Assembly (NCBI GenBank): GCA_905147135.1
Contig: LR990056.1
Coordinates: 17,432,001 to 17,496,000, forward strand
DNA from: Blastobasis lacticolella
Taxonomy: Eukaryota > Arthropoda > Insecta > Lepidoptera > Blastobasidae
DNA: 64,000 nt
Reading direction: 5' to 3'
The notes beneath the pieces were generated by a model that was not told the DNA's origin, searched no databases, and worked only from the letters and a program-made list of their open reading frames with translations. Below are positions 40,504 through 51,862 of this stretch, piece after piece (positions within the stretch are counted from its first letter, which is position 1; the number at the start of each line of letters is the position of its first letter). The position numbers and the translations under genes are program-made.

Positions 40504-41269
40504 TCATTTCTTTCGCACATTACTTGGCCATAAAGCAGCGATTCGCAATGCCAAAACGCCAAAAAAATTGAAATATATTTTTCCATTTTCAAATTAAAAA
40601 ACCCAGCACTAAACTTTTTCAAAAATCTAGCAAGGCGCACGAAACTAATCAAGGAATAACCCTTGCTCATTTGTAAGGGCTATAAAACGTGATCTTTTTA
40701 TATAACATAATAATGGTTATAGTTAAAACAGACTGTAATGATCTAAAATTAATGGGATAAGGGCAGGCAAATGATGAATGGGTACACTCATTAGTAAGCC
40801 AAGGGATATGCCACGTTTTGGCCTCAAACTTATCTGTTCAATTACTGTACTCTGTGCAATTTTAATCTCGGCGCAGCAAGCTCTCAAAGTATCCAATTCG
40901 TATTCGGCATATCCTATAAAACGTGTCCCTTACTAGGTTTAGAAATCGTACAGCCTTCTTACATCACTATCTCTGCAGAGATGACAATGGGTCGATACTT
41001 CGATAATATCGATTTTAGAGACGTTACGTTTGCTAATGACTAGTTGCGAAACGCCAATAGGTATTTTGTATAAGTTATGATTTGTATCGATTCAAGAAGT
41101 ATTGGTAAATAGTGTTGCGGAGATTTTTAGCGATTGTCCATATTATTATGTTATGGTATTGTTTGGTTTGCTCCAGTTTTGAGATTCGATAACCGTTGGC
41201 AGGTTTAATCTATTTATTGAACGCAATCTCAATAAAATCGGCGTTTTAGATTAGACGCTGTCCTAATTG
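40504..41269. other. AT-rich unassigned
   Basis: No gene or known repeat. The minus-strand open frame over 40437-40670 overlaps the SINE and is not credible. Confidence 0.4.
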
Positions 41270-41515
41270 GTTTTTTTTATTCGATACGGTAAGCAAACAG
41301 GCAAGCGGGCCACCTGATGGGAAGTGGTCACCACTGCCTATAGACATTAGCAACACCAAGAGTATCGCCAATGCGTTTCCCACCTCTATAACACGTTGCT
41401 CTGGCAGTAAAAAGGCTAATGCCAGTCCACTGCCAGAGCCACGGTTCCCCAAATCCCCACCCCATGGAGCAATTAGCCAATTAGGACAACGTGGACAGAG
41501 ACCTGGGGGTTTCAG
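41270..41515 (-). mobile_element. LINE 3' tail, family D
   Basis: GCAAGCGGGCCACCTGATGG and CCAAATCCCCACCCCATGGA as in 1359-1558, extending a little further upstream of the family end. Confidence 0.65.
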
Positions 41516-41879
41516 TTCAGTTCTGAACGCGGGATGCGGGACGCGGAGCACGGAGCATTATGTTTAGCGACAATGTACCAAAATGACAAAAAAGGAAGAA
41601 CAAAACTAAAAATTAGCTATGTTTTAACGGTTTTGTACATTGCTAAAGACTTTAGTGAAATACGAACAAAAAATTAAAAGTTATAATTTTAAATATTTGT
41701 AAAAAAACACAAATATTTTTAACCATTGTCAATGTGTTAGATACCATAGTAATCAATAACATTCTACATGACAGTTCACAATCATTTTATGAATGGCGTG
41801 TTGTCGACTCAGAATATGATTTATCTAGCAACTACAGAAGCCGGATGTGTTTTTATGAATAAAGGTTTTTAGCCCCCGG

Positions 41880-41995
41880 CGAAAACAAAGGGGTGTTATA
41901 AGTTTGACGTATGTATCCGTGGCTTTGTGTGTATGTGGCATCGTAGCACGTAACAGAAGGACCGATTAGGACCAGTGGATTGCCCGAAAATGGAT
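41880..41995 (+). mobile_element. Helitron-like fragment
   Basis: GGGTGTTATAAGTTTGACGT, GTATGTGGCATCGTAGC and ACCGATTAGGACC. This is a partial relative of the 11222 and 51365 copies. Confidence 0.4.
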
Positions 41996-43144
41996 CCTAC
42001 CCACTAAAACCTGTCTGTGCATCCACAGCCGCTTTTTATCGGAGCACCACAGGACCTCATAGATAGTTTGCACTGTAGTGTTCTAGCGTAAGCCTAAGCA
42101 GTGCTGGGTCAGTCAACACATACATGAAACGTCCTGATATACTAGAACGTCTCCTGGTGTGTCCTTACTACTACTATACTACCTTGTATAAACATTATTT
42201 GTATCCCACTGTACATAAACTATTGTAACTCTAGTTTTACCCTGATAAATAAAATAAAAAATGCAGTGAAAGAGACCCACGTCCCTTCCCCGCCACCCAT
42301 ATAAAACAGTTATCAGTTAACTAACGTATACTAACACTAACTGTAACATGACTAGCTCAATAATGACCCACGAAAGTGACCAAACCGCCACAGCATGCAG
42401 TAAGCTCGCCGAGTGGCCTTGTCACAGCGTCTCGCATGGGAACGTGCCCAATTTGACCGCCGAACGCAGCTCACATGCGCTTGCGTTTAATGAGGAGTTT
42501 TCTAGTAGGTATTGATAGTTGGTTTCAAAAAGCATCTATAGATGGCGCTCCTACAATTTTGGTTATATTTTTATAATCTGTATGATGGTGGCAGTGATTT
42601 CATGCAGCCAACTAGTACTAAACTTAAAAATAATATGTTTATTAATATAAACATAACTGTTGAAAAAAGGTTGAACGAAGTGTAAAAAGAAATATTTATA
42701 GAAGTTGGCACTATGTTCCATTATTATTACAACCTCTAAAATGGTTGAAAGCTATTGACAAATACAATATTATCCAATACAACGTACCTAGTGTTTATAT
42801 CCTGTTTGCTAAGAACCTATTTCAAGCGATTATCAATTACCAAAATTGTCGGGGCGCCATCTAGTGAGTGGTTAGGAATGCTTTAGATACCTATTGGAAA
42901 ACTGCTCATTGCCCCGCTATCTGACCTTTGCGACGATTGTGCCGATAGAATTGTGGTAAGACAATACCGTGGGGTTATTATGCGGTTCTTTGGTAATCGG
43001 AATGTGTAATAGTAGATATTTTTTGCTAGGTTTAGTTTAGTTTTGATTAGGATTTTGGGTAATTAGACCGGTAATTTAAATAAGATAATCCATTCCTTTA
43101 AGTATGTCAGTTTGAGTATGCCTTTAAGTGTGTAGTTCAGATAC
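41996..43144. other. Unassigned, about 1.1 kb
   Basis: A possible LINE tail with GATAAATAAAATAAA lies near 42243. Two GGCGC(C)-containing sites resemble CTCF cores (about 42540 and 42852). No coding region is seen. Confidence 0.4.
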
Positions 43145-43308
43145 ATCATGGAATGGAACGCATTGCCTGCGAGTGTGTTCCCTGATCATTATAATCTGGA
43201 CGCCTTCAGCCTAGTGTGAATAGGCTGTTTCTAGACGGGCATGCTCCATCTTCGGCCACATCGTCACTTACCATCAGGTGAGATGGCGGTCAAATGCCTG
43301 GCTAAGAT
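43145..43308 (+). mobile_element. CR1/Jockey-type LINE 3' tail
   Basis: GAATGGAACGCATTGCCTGC through ACTTACCATCAGGTGAGATG. This is the same C-terminal and tail order as 38750-38900, with a small deletion creating an early stop. Confidence 0.7.
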
Positions 43309-43311
43309 TTA

Positions 43312-43402
43312 CTGCGGTTTTCAAAAATATATAGAGTAATTCAAAGGAAGATTTACAGGGTAGGACAGCACGCGAACGAAGTCGCGGCGGGCCGGCTAGT
43401 CT
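43312..43402 (+). mobile_element. Helitron 3' end
   Basis: GCGGTTTTCAAAAATATATA, then GCACGCGAACGAAGTCGCGG and GGCCGGCTAGT. The CTAGT end follows a GC-rich hairpin region, a clear Helitron terminus. Confidence 0.65.
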
Positions 43403-43969
43403 TGAGATAAAACTTGAATGACTTTTTCTGGAAGAGAGCGTGCAAAGAAAACGACTATTTCTTTTTCAAAGCAGTTACGAACAAAATTTTTATATCGTCC
43501 CATATCCATGTACCCAATTCCACGGCTTTTTGAAAGCAGTCCTCATAACTAACATTAAACTAAGCATAATACTAACAAAATTATTATGGATCTATAAGTT
43601 ATCTAAAATAAATGTATCCTTAATTAAATTTATTTAACAAAATCTATGAGATTACTCGGTAGCTTTTGTAAATTCGATAAATCTCATTGCGGCATCCATT
43701 AACTGACCTTTTGCGACGATTGTGCCGATAGCATTGTGTCTAAGACAATCGTAGTCCGTAAGTAGCTGTGTGATACCGAAATGGTGTTCACTCATATAAG
43801 TACAAAGTCGCCCGTACTCAGAAACGTGACTGTGAGGTTTCACAGAGCGCGCGAACGCGGGTTTGAATTGACAATACTTGAATGGAGATTGGCACTTTTC
43901 GTTCGTCAAAATGAACGAAATTTTGCCGATTTGCAAGCAGGCATGCTCGGAGTCTCGTAGCGCGATAGA
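43403..43969. other. Unassigned
   Basis: CCTTTTGCGACGATTGTGCCGATAG at about 43707 also occurs near 42925 (GACCTTTGCGACGATTGTGC), so this is a small dispersed repeat. No gene. Confidence 0.4.
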
Positions 43970-44410
43970 ATAAAAAATGAGGAGATCCTCAAGCGAATTA
44001 AGGTCACCGACATAGCCCTAAGGATTGCCAGACTTAAGGGGCAGTGGGCAGGGCACATAGCTCGTAGAACAGATGGCCGACGGGGCAGTAAAGTTCTCGA
44101 GTGAAGACACAGAGTAAATAAGTCCCCACAACGTGGATCGACGACCTACGGAGCTATTGTCTAGCTCAGTTGATAACCGAATTTTACATAAAATAATTCT
44201 TCACTACGTCATCTACGTTGGCCACTGGCAATAGCGTCTACCAAATTAGAATAGTGTTAGATGTTTTTATGTTAAATTCAGTTGTCCACTGAGTAAAGAT
44301 CGAAAGTACAAGCTGGATGCAGAAGGTACAGGACCGACCTTTGTGGAGATCGCTGTGCTATGCCCAGCAGTAGGCGATCCAACGATGAAAGCAGTGCGTT
44401 CACTTTGCGG
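43970..44410 (+). pseudogene. RTE-like LINE C-terminal fragments
   Basis: A frame from about 43979 reads EEILKRIKVTDIALRIARL, then QWAGHIARRTDGR, the conserved C-terminal block of RTE-type LINEs. After an interruption, 44295-44360 gives a WMQ-type segment ending in GCCCAGCAGT. Both parts are in order but broken. Confidence 0.7.
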
Positions 44411-44667
44411 ACGAGCACTAGTGTAGCGTAGCGATCTAGAGTTAACAAGAATGCGTCTTCCTCCGCCCGCTTTTGGATGTATGTGAATAGTTGTAACAAC
44501 TATTGTATCTAAATACGGCTGATGATATCTTCCATTTACAGTACCAACAAGCCACTTCATAGCAGTATTAGTATGAGTATATTCGTAGCAAAGAAACCAC
44601 AAAATCCACCGAAAACCGATGCATTTGCATTAACCTCTGTTACGATACAAAGGCTTCATTCGCACGA

Positions 44668-44685
44668 CCCCCCCCCCCCCCCCCC
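44668..44685. repeat. Poly-C run (18 bases)
   Basis: An uninterrupted run of 18 C within CGA..TCCCTTCCC. Confidence 0.95.
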
Positions 44686-44867
44686 TCCCTTCCCACCTTA
44701 CCTCTTACAATGCTTGCAACTAACATTGTATCACCACAATTACAGTTGTGTCACGACAATTAGTTGACTATGACACCAGATAGGGCCGCTCGAGGCAATG
44801 CTGACAATTAAGCATTGCTTAGTGTCTACTATAGTCTAGGCTAGGGAGACTAGAGAGCTGTTCAAAT

Positions 44868-45098
44868 TTTATAAAAGGACATTTTTTATTCGCGGGGTTC
44901 GCCCGCGACTTCGTACTCTTTTATTACGTTTCAGACCTGTTCCCGCGGGAACCACATTGAATTTCGGGATAAGATATAGCCTATGTGCGTCTGTAGGCTA
45001 TAAGCTATATTACTGCCTAGTTTCATCTAAATCCGTATAATAGTTTTTGCGTCGATTCAAAAATTCATGTTTGGATGTTTGTTACTCCTTTACCGACT
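44868..45098 (-). mobile_element. Helitron-like element, minus strand
   Basis: On plus: CGCGGGGTTCGCCCGCGACT (3' hairpin), CCCGCGGGAACCACATTGAA, GCCTATGTGCGTCTGTAGGC, and ATCTAAATCCGTATAATAG. Same family as 61064-61270. Confidence 0.6.
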
Positions 45099-45299
45099 CA
45101 ACACGACTTCATTAATATAAAAAAATATATAAATATATATTTTTAAGTTTAAGCTATAAAACAAATCTAAATGCGCTGGTGGAGGGCGCTAGCTACCGTA
45201 ACACTGTCTTTGACTAGCACGGTTGCCAACGCGTTCGCGTAACCCTGTTCAATTTATCAAAAATAAATATTTGTTTTATATTGTATTTGTATTTGTTCT

Positions 45300-45477
45300 A
45301 TGGCACAAATGGGGTTGGTGCGAGGCAGCGGCATGCCAGTGCGGCTGCCCTGAGCAGTCAGTCAATCACATTATATTTGAATGTCCGGATACCAAGTACA
45401 TAGGGCAAGCGGAAGATTTTCAGTCCCTTTCGGCCGAAGCTCTCGCCTACTTGACGAAATGTAAATTGAAAATTTAA
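45300..45477 (+). pseudogene. LINE C-terminal zinc-finger fragment
   Basis: A frame reads AACQCGCPEQSVNHIIFECP and ends LAYLTKCKLKI before a stop. The CxCG..H..C arrangement is typical of LINE RNase H or C-terminal ends. Only this part is present. Confidence 0.6.
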
Positions 45478-45537
45478 GTAGCAGTAGGAACTTAAAAGCC
45501 ATACGATAAATAAATAAATTTGTTCGCGTAGACCTAC

Positions 45538-45715
45538 TTTACCCTAACCTACCCATTTTTCTTGCTTGCAAACCTTCGTTTTTAATCACCTTTTCTATTA
45601 TTGAAAACCGTATTAAAATCCGTTGCGCAGTTTAAATGATCTAAGCGTATATAGATACATACATACGGACAGACGGCTTAAAGCAACTTTGTTTTCATTA
45701 GTAGGACTTTGATAA
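45538..45715 (-). mobile_element. Helitron-like fragment
   Basis: ATTGAAAACCGTATTAAAAT, CCGTTGCGCAGTTTAAATGA and ACGGACAGACGGC read as the reversed start region of non-autonomous Helitrons. Confidence 0.4.
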
Positions 45716-45954
45716 ATCTACAGGTGTAAACAAGTGTAGCACTGAAGTGTTACCTTTTATAGCATTGTCGCTTTCAAAAATATAATTAGTTCTTGAACAC
45801 TATAGGTACGTTACGGTAGACAACTGTGCACGCGCAGGTATGCATTATTTTAATAAGACTTGTAGTGCTTACCTATTTTTGTAAACTTGTTACTTTATTA
45901 TCGTTGAAGGAGTTTAATTTTACGATACAATGAAATGTTTTGCATGTATTGACA

Positions 45955-46065
45955 ACCTGAGTGGTTCAAATCAATGGTCAACATGCCACGCAAGAAGGGT
46001 TTGACTTCCGCCGAGCAGAAATTGAAATAATGAATTTAAATTTCTGTTACGGGTCTGGGTAACTG
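45955..46065 (+). mobile_element. SINE-A, partial
   Basis: GACAACCTGAGTGGTTCAAAT, TGCCACGCAAGAAGGGTTTG and TTTCTGTTACGGGTCTGGGT. The B box is decayed and the 3' part is missing. Confidence 0.7.
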
Positions 46066-46694
46066 AAACTTCAATGCTACTTTAATCTTATTTTACAAAT
46101 TCTAATGCCACTTTATATCGTTTATCTTTAGTTCTGCTAATTCAACAGTTTTTAAATATTAGTGCTCCCCAGGGCTCAACCAGGGCTCAAATTTAGATGG
46201 TAGCAATTTAGCAAATAATAACTGCCGTTTTAATGCCATGTAGTTTGTTCTAAGGCAATAAATAATGACAACACATATTGTAGTAATACAACAATAACAA
46301 TAGCCCCCTATAGTTAAAAGATTATAATAATGCGTTGGTCGTTAGAGCATGCCATCTATAGGCATTGTAAGGAAGCTAGTTCTAAAAACGGTTCATTACG
46401 ACGGTACTGCCTGACACATCTCTCTCACTTCTTTAGCGTACTTTTGATCTGACCTTTCTTTGAAATATGTCAGATTTAATCGTGATATGTGCGCCTCGAC
46501 CTTACCCTTCCAACGCTTCCATTCACTCTTGCCGTAATACCTTTTTCATGAATCTCCTCTCCTTCATCCTTTACATGATCAAACCAACTCAACATTCCTT
46601 TTTCTATCCTAGTCAGTACATCTTCTTTCACTCCAGTAAGTTTTCTCAAAACTATTCCGTATTTTATCTTTTTTTGATAATCCCATCCATACTT
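46066..46694. other. Unassigned
   Basis: AT-rich, then T/C-rich (46500-46690). No gene. Confidence 0.35.
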
Positions 46695-46809
46695 CTTCCC
46701 TGATCCCTTTAAGGCTAGAGTGAATAGGCTTTTCCAAGACGGTTTGTATAATGTGGATCCCGGGCCCTCGTACGTGAGAGCACAAACGAGACATTAACGC
46801 CAACATGAC
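46695..46809 (+). mobile_element. LINE tail fused to SINE-B end
   Basis: 46695-46742 matches the LINE C-terminal segment (GGCTAGAGTGAATAGGCT). 46752-46809 is a SINE-B 3' end (CCCGGGCCCTCGTACGTGAG). The two fragments abut. Confidence 0.6.
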
Positions 46810-47370
46810 CGACTACCAGTCTTTAATTTTTCTTTCAACTCCAAGCCATTGAAATATCAGGCCGTACGATAATCCACACACAAAATATCTCAATTAACGG
46901 TTGCGCAAGCGAATATAGGCGTTAACGCCAGCGCAATAGGCTCACGAATAGCCGACCATACACGCGATCGCTTGCCCCATACCGCGTACTATGAGTCTAT
47001 AGTATATGTGGTTTAGTTCTGGGATAATCTCGATTTAACCGGATTACTTTTTACCGAGAAAAGGTTTCGCTTGCGCGTGTGAGCGACCTTGCGTAAGCGA
47101 CACTTGCTTGTACGTACGTGCGTAATGTTTGATCAAATGCTACTCAGCTTTAGAGCTAACGGCTAGTACGCCCGACGTAAGCGCCAGGCAGCGAGATCGG
47201 ACCCCCGTGACGACATATCTACCAATTTCCTTTTTCGGAGTTTATTTCTGACCAATGCTCTTATGGTGACGGAAAAATCGTGATAAAAGCTGCACAATGA
47301 GCGATTATATCTACGAGTATTACTTATTTCTTACAGGAAAATTTAAAAGTTTTCCTAATCTGTAGAACAA
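46810..47370. other. Unassigned with a CG-rich stretch
   Basis: 46890-47200 is rich in GCTTGCGC/GCGCAAGC-type words on both strands. Possibly a decayed DNA transposon; no transposase or TIR was identified. Confidence 0.35.
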
Positions 47371-47919
47371 TTGCTCGATCAAGTACCTCTAAGTTTTACT
47401 TTGAATGTTGTCGTCGGAGCTGCCTTCATGGTATCCGGTAGTTTATTATACATCAGAGGGCTCACGGCTTGTATCGTGCCGGTAGGGTATGGTTTCGAAG
47501 CTCATGTTTTTAATTATCACCTCTCTTTTGGAATGAATCTAGGTTGGCATGCGCGTATACTGCGTCCTGTAGAACGATCTGGTGCCAACAGCACAATTCC
47601 GCCATCGCACCACCCGCCGTGGGCTGGGTACTCATCCCCACTACGTAGACCCTCTGTTGGTCACCACGCGAAGGTTTGAAAGAACGTTTCTCGCTCGTAC
47701 AATTCGGATGTGGAATGAGCTCCCAGCCACAGTGTTTCCTTTGGACTATGACATGGGATCGTTCAAGAGGTATATTAGAGGTCTCTTCAGAGGCGGGCAA
47801 CGCATTGGTGACTCCCCTGGTGTTGCTGATGTCCATAGGCGGCGGTGACCACTTTCCATCAGGTGGCCCGCATGCCTGTTTGTATGCCGGATAACATAAA
47901 AAAAAAAAAAAAAAAAATC
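47371..47919 (+). pseudogene. LINE C-terminus and 3' tail, family D parent
   Basis: Reads HRTTRRGLGTHPHYVDPLLV and RTIRMWNELPATVFPLDYDM, the C-terminus of a CR1/Jockey-group LINE. It is followed by the family-D 3' sequence and an 18-base A run ending at 47918. Upstream to 47371 is a matching but frame-broken stretch. The RT core is absent (5' truncation). Confidence 0.75.
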
Positions 47920-48345
47920 AGCAGGCTCGGGAAGGAATCCACAAAGTGAGGCCTATAAATACAAAGGAGGAAATAGAATAATACAAAGAAACTGACTCAA
48001 ATCAACTCCTTGCAAATTGTAAGTTCACTATCGTCTATAGCCCTACCTGTAACCTGTGGTTGTCTCAAAATTTGCGTTTCAAAGTAAAACATTAACTCCA
48101 TAAATCACTCGAACATTGGCCAACAATTCCAAAAATAAACACAGGGCCCCGGGCCTAATGACGTTGGTCATAAATTCTGGCGTAAAACTGTTCAACTCCA
48201 TAGAAAGCGGGTACTTATCTTGCAATTTACGAAAATGGCGACACGACCTTTATCTAATCCATGTTAGGGTCGGACTACACCGAAGCGGAGAGACGACGGG
48301 AGGAGAGGAGATGAGAGGAGATGTGTTTTAGCAAGCAATATAATA
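47920..48345. other. Unassigned
   Basis: No repeat or gene recognised. A GA-rich patch lies at 48290-48325. Confidence 0.35.
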
Positions 48346-48475
48346 TTTTTTTTTTTTATTGGACTAGTCAGGTATTTGACCGATATCTAGCTTGGTGGAA
48401 GTGACGATGCAACCGAAGATGGAGCATGTGTGGCTAGGAACAGCCTGTACAATCTAGCCTTTAAGACGTCCAAAT
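48346..48475 (-). mobile_element. LINE 3' tail, minus strand
   Basis: T run, then GAAGTGACGATGCAACCGAAG and GGAACAGCCTGTACA, the reverse of the tail at 38820-38900. Confidence 0.6.
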
Positions 48476-48483
48476 TAATAATA

Positions 48484-48685
48484 ATAATAAATAAATAATC
48501 GTGGACAAATTCACACAGCGCCATCTAGCCCCATAGTAAACATACTTATTACACATAGAACACCCAGACCCGTAACAGAAATTAAAATTCATCATTTCAA
48601 TTTCTGCGCGGCCGGGAATCGAACCCGGGACCTCTTGCGTGGCATACTGGCATGTTGACCATTGAACTACTCAGGTCGTCAGGTC
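48484..48685 (-). mobile_element. SINE-A, internally deleted
   Basis: Full head and end motif (CACACAGCGCCATCTAGCCC). About 40 bp of the AAGCTTG segment is missing. The head end has a short TCAGGTCG duplication. Confidence 0.8.
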
Positions 48686-49489
48686 GTCGTAATTATAATG
48701 ATCAGGGACCACAGTCGCAAGCAACGTGTTCTATTTCTTTGAAATACGCATTACAAAGGTTGAACCAAAGCGACTCGTAACAATATAATAATAACATACC
48801 GTCACAGGATGCTTATCGGTGCTTAAGACTGTTCAATTAGTCTCAGGGTCCCCAGCGGAAGACCTATTTCATTATTTATATAGCTCGTCTCTGCTTAGAG
48901 TGGATACGATTGAACAGAGAGGCGCAATAGTAGCTGATATGCGAGCTGAGCGGTGGCGCGAAGTGGAGAAGAGATGTCTGTGTTGTGTGCCTTTGCCCAC
49001 AACTAGTTTTGGTTTTTGTCGGAACGTTTTTATTTAATTATTCTTGTGTGAGCAAAAAATAATTTATCTATCTATCTATGTGTATCCGTCAGTACGCATC
49101 ACCGCCCAGTACAGCTAATCGCATACACATCTACGCACAGCTTCGGAAGATATACCCTAACTGTAAAATATCTCCGCACATCTCCGCTTTGGTGGGGTCC
49201 GGGCCTAAGTCATGTTCAGTTTTGACTGAGCAGTTTTTTACAATAGCCAATAGAAATCTTAAGCCATCAACCACAGTACGTGGTATTCTAAATTCAAATC
49301 ACTCATCCTCTTAAGTGACTAAAATGCGTTTTTCCTGCGAGTTTTCACCTGGAAACGCGCCCTTTTCGTACTGGAGAAGTGAACATTTTATACCAGGAGT
49401 GGATTTAACAATGTTCATACAAAAGACATCAACGCGGGCGTCTACCTTTTTCAAGTACATTATTTTATAAATAGCAACAAAAACAATTT
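48686..49489. other. Unassigned, 0.8 kb
   Basis: The open frame around 48819-49037 has no recognised motif. (CTAT)n near 49067. Nothing callable. Confidence 0.35.
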
Positions 49490-49832
49490 TTTTAATTTTT
49501 TTTTTATTAATAGGCTTGCGTTTGACCTCAACTCACCTGATGGAAAGCGACGATAAGGTCGAAAATGTAGCATGCGTGCCTAGAAGATACCTATTCAGTT
49601 TTGATTTGAAGACCTCAAGGTTATACTTATCGGGGAACAATGACTGAGGCAGAGTTTTTGTTAAGAAAAGTGGATGCAAAACCCTTAGCACGAGATGTGG
49701 AACGTCTACCATAAATGGATGACGATCTTTTGTCCCCCTCGTTGTTCGATAATAAAAAGAGCACGGTGGAACAAGGTTGTGGAGCTCCTGGGAGCACTCA
49801 CCGAAGTGAATTCGATAAAAGACCGACAAGCC
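49490..49832 (-). pseudogene. CR1/Jockey-type LINE C-terminus
   Basis: The minus frame reads MSVFYRIHFGECSQELHNLV, then FPDKYNLEVFKSKLNRYLLG before a stop, followed by a tail and T run on plus (49489-49505). The RTNRFGSTF..EWN block of relatives is degraded. 5'-truncated. Confidence 0.75.
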
Positions 49833-50520
49833 TACTCAACGACGATGTCCCAGACCCAGAAGGCGAGACTCGACAATGTAGAGATGTTAATAATAATATT
49901 AGTACAGAGAATGACGTCATTATATTATCACTGCTAGTAATGGGCAAAGAGTTCTACAAAGTAAACGTATTTTGAATAGGTAATATCATTGGACTCTACA
50001 ATCATTTATCGTTTAGACTCTACCTACAGGCCGAAACAAAAATAATATGCGCCTGAAACATCGATACAGTGCAAAATCGCTGACAAGGTCGCTGTTCTTT
50101 ACAACAAATTGACGTTTCAAATTGGCGACACTTAGTTCCAGTTTTGGCCACAGGTCAGATAAGTTTGTGACATTGTATAGAACGTCGACAATGCACCTTG
50201 ACATTAACCGGCGTATCAAAGTGGAGAGAAAGGAGTGTTTGTAAACAATGTTCGCTATTGCACACGTATACCTCTATATCTTTATGTATAGTGGACGATA
50301 GCAGGGTATACATGTTAATCCTAACTTCCTATATAGGTCGATTAAAAAAGAAGGCGGGTTCCATACAAATGAAGTTTTATCAAAATTTCCATATTAATCA
50401 ATCTAAGTTTTGATGCTGATCTACTAGCCTCAAAATACAATATTGTCACCCATCCAGTTCCCAGACTCTGCGTGCGACCACTAAACCCGTCCCATGATAT
50501 TTTATAGGGCTCCCAAGTCA
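49833..50520. other. Unassigned with one dispersed repeat
   Basis: 50073-50178 matches 25741-25832. No gene. Confidence 0.45.
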
Positions 50521-50523
50521 TAC

Positions 50524-50943
50524 ATTGACCCTGTTCACAGGGGAACCTGACACTTTCAGTCGTCTAAAAGTTCAGGTTAATTTTCGACGTTTTCCGTCAC
50601 CGTAAGAGTCGGCTAACTGGTCAGTGTCCCACAAATGAATGTACATCTTTTTTTTTTTTTTTTATGTTACTTAGCAGACAAACAGGCAAGCGGGCCACCT
50701 GATGGAAAGTGGTCACCGCCGCCTATGGACATCAGCAACACCAGGGGAGTCACCAATGCGTTGCCCGCCTCTAAAGAGACCTCTAATATACCTCTTGAAC
50801 GATCCCATGTCATAGTCCAAAGGAAACACTGTGAAAAATGGGAATCAATTTAGAAAAAGTCATTAGTCAGAAAAAGTCATCTCAGAAAAACCAATGGACC
50901 ACTGGGGATCGAACGCGGCACCTCTCGCTTACGAATCGAACCC
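50524..50943 (-). mobile_element. SINE-B interrupted by a LINE tail
   Basis: SINE parts at 50524-50647 and about 50833-50943; the second ends in the tRNA-like head (GGGGATCGAACGCGGCACCT). Confidence 0.7.
50648..50832 (-). mobile_element. LINE 3' tail nested in SINE-B
   Basis: T run, ACAGGCAAGCGGGCCACCTG and GCCTCTAAAGAGACCTCTAA. It closely matches the reverse of 47735-47919. Confidence 0.75.
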
Positions 50944-51233
50944 GCTACTTACTTTCATCACAAAGTGGTCTACTTTTAACAATAAATTATTCTCGGATCA
51001 TTTACAATATTTATCTAGAAAGGAATGACACTAACCGTCGCAGAACAAAAGAAAAACTGGGACAAGCAAATTGAGTTTGCTAATCTTGATTTGATAACGC
51101 TGTTACGAAATGATACTCGGTTCGCAGGTTGTAATTGTAGTAATTAAAATGAATATAATCGTAACTATAATCGGAATAATGTAGTTAAAATAAATTACTA
51201 TTTCTACAAAATTCGGTGTGATAATATTGACAA

Positions 51234-51285
51234 GTTTTTTTTGTCATACGGCAAGCAAACAGGGTAACCTGATGGAAAGTGGTCA
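51234..51285 (-). mobile_element. LINE tail fragment, family D
   Basis: GTCATACGGCAAGCAAACAGG and CTGATGGAAAGTGGTCAC. Confidence 0.5.
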
Positions 51286-51364
51286 CGGTTACCACCGCGC
51301 CGAGTTACCAAACTATAATAAAATGGTTTTTTACCATTTTAACCACCGATAAAAGAAGAGAAGA

Positions 51365-51605
51365 ACTTATACTACCCGTATAAGTTTCACGTGTGAATAT
51401 GAGTATCTGTAGCTCTGTGGCATCGTAAATCCCGAAAGGATGGACCAATTTGGATGCGGTTTACTTTATTTAATAGCCAATTTAATCGAGATGGTTCCTA
51501 GCTTTGTTTCTTTAAAATCGGTTTAGTAGAGTAGAAAGTATTTGAGTATATGTAAACATGATCGGGAGTTGTCCGATTTTTTCTGTCGGTTAGGTTATTG
51601 TTTGG
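51365..51605 (+). mobile_element. Helitron-like fragment
   Basis: TATAAGTTTCACGTGTGAAT, GGACCAATTTGGATGCGGTT and GATCGGGAGTTGTCCGATTT. It is the plus-strand counterpart of 3525-3790. Confidence 0.5.
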
Positions 51606-51792
51606 GCAATTTCTTTAGAATAGCTAGGATTTCTTTCACTAATTGTAGTAGGTATAGCGACTAGTACGCCGAGGCCCCTAATTTCAAAATCTCAATGACA
51701 TGTAGGGCATAGCGGGGTACCCCGTTCGAATTGGACTAAGGAAGAACCTCCACCGTTCAGAGTATTTGACTGAGGAAGAATGTCAATTTTAA

Positions 51793-51862
51793 ATTAGCTT
51801 TTGGCGTTACCGTTGGCGAAGCGAGCTTGACCAAGGTCTTCCGCTAAGGACCCAGTTACTGG
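51793..51862 (+). repeat. Fragment matching the end of the 5S-like SINE
   Basis: GGCGAAGCGAGCTTGACCAA and GGTCTTCCGCT match the corresponding end at 62052-62082. The 5S-like head is missing. Confidence 0.5.

Noticed and set aside
42299..42317. TATA box and TCAGT initiator
   Set aside because: The spacing is about 13 bp, too short for a TATA-initiator pair, and no exon follows.
44668..44685. Regulatory i-motif/G-quadruplex site
   Set aside because: A homopolymer run in a low-complexity context; nothing beyond composition supports a function.
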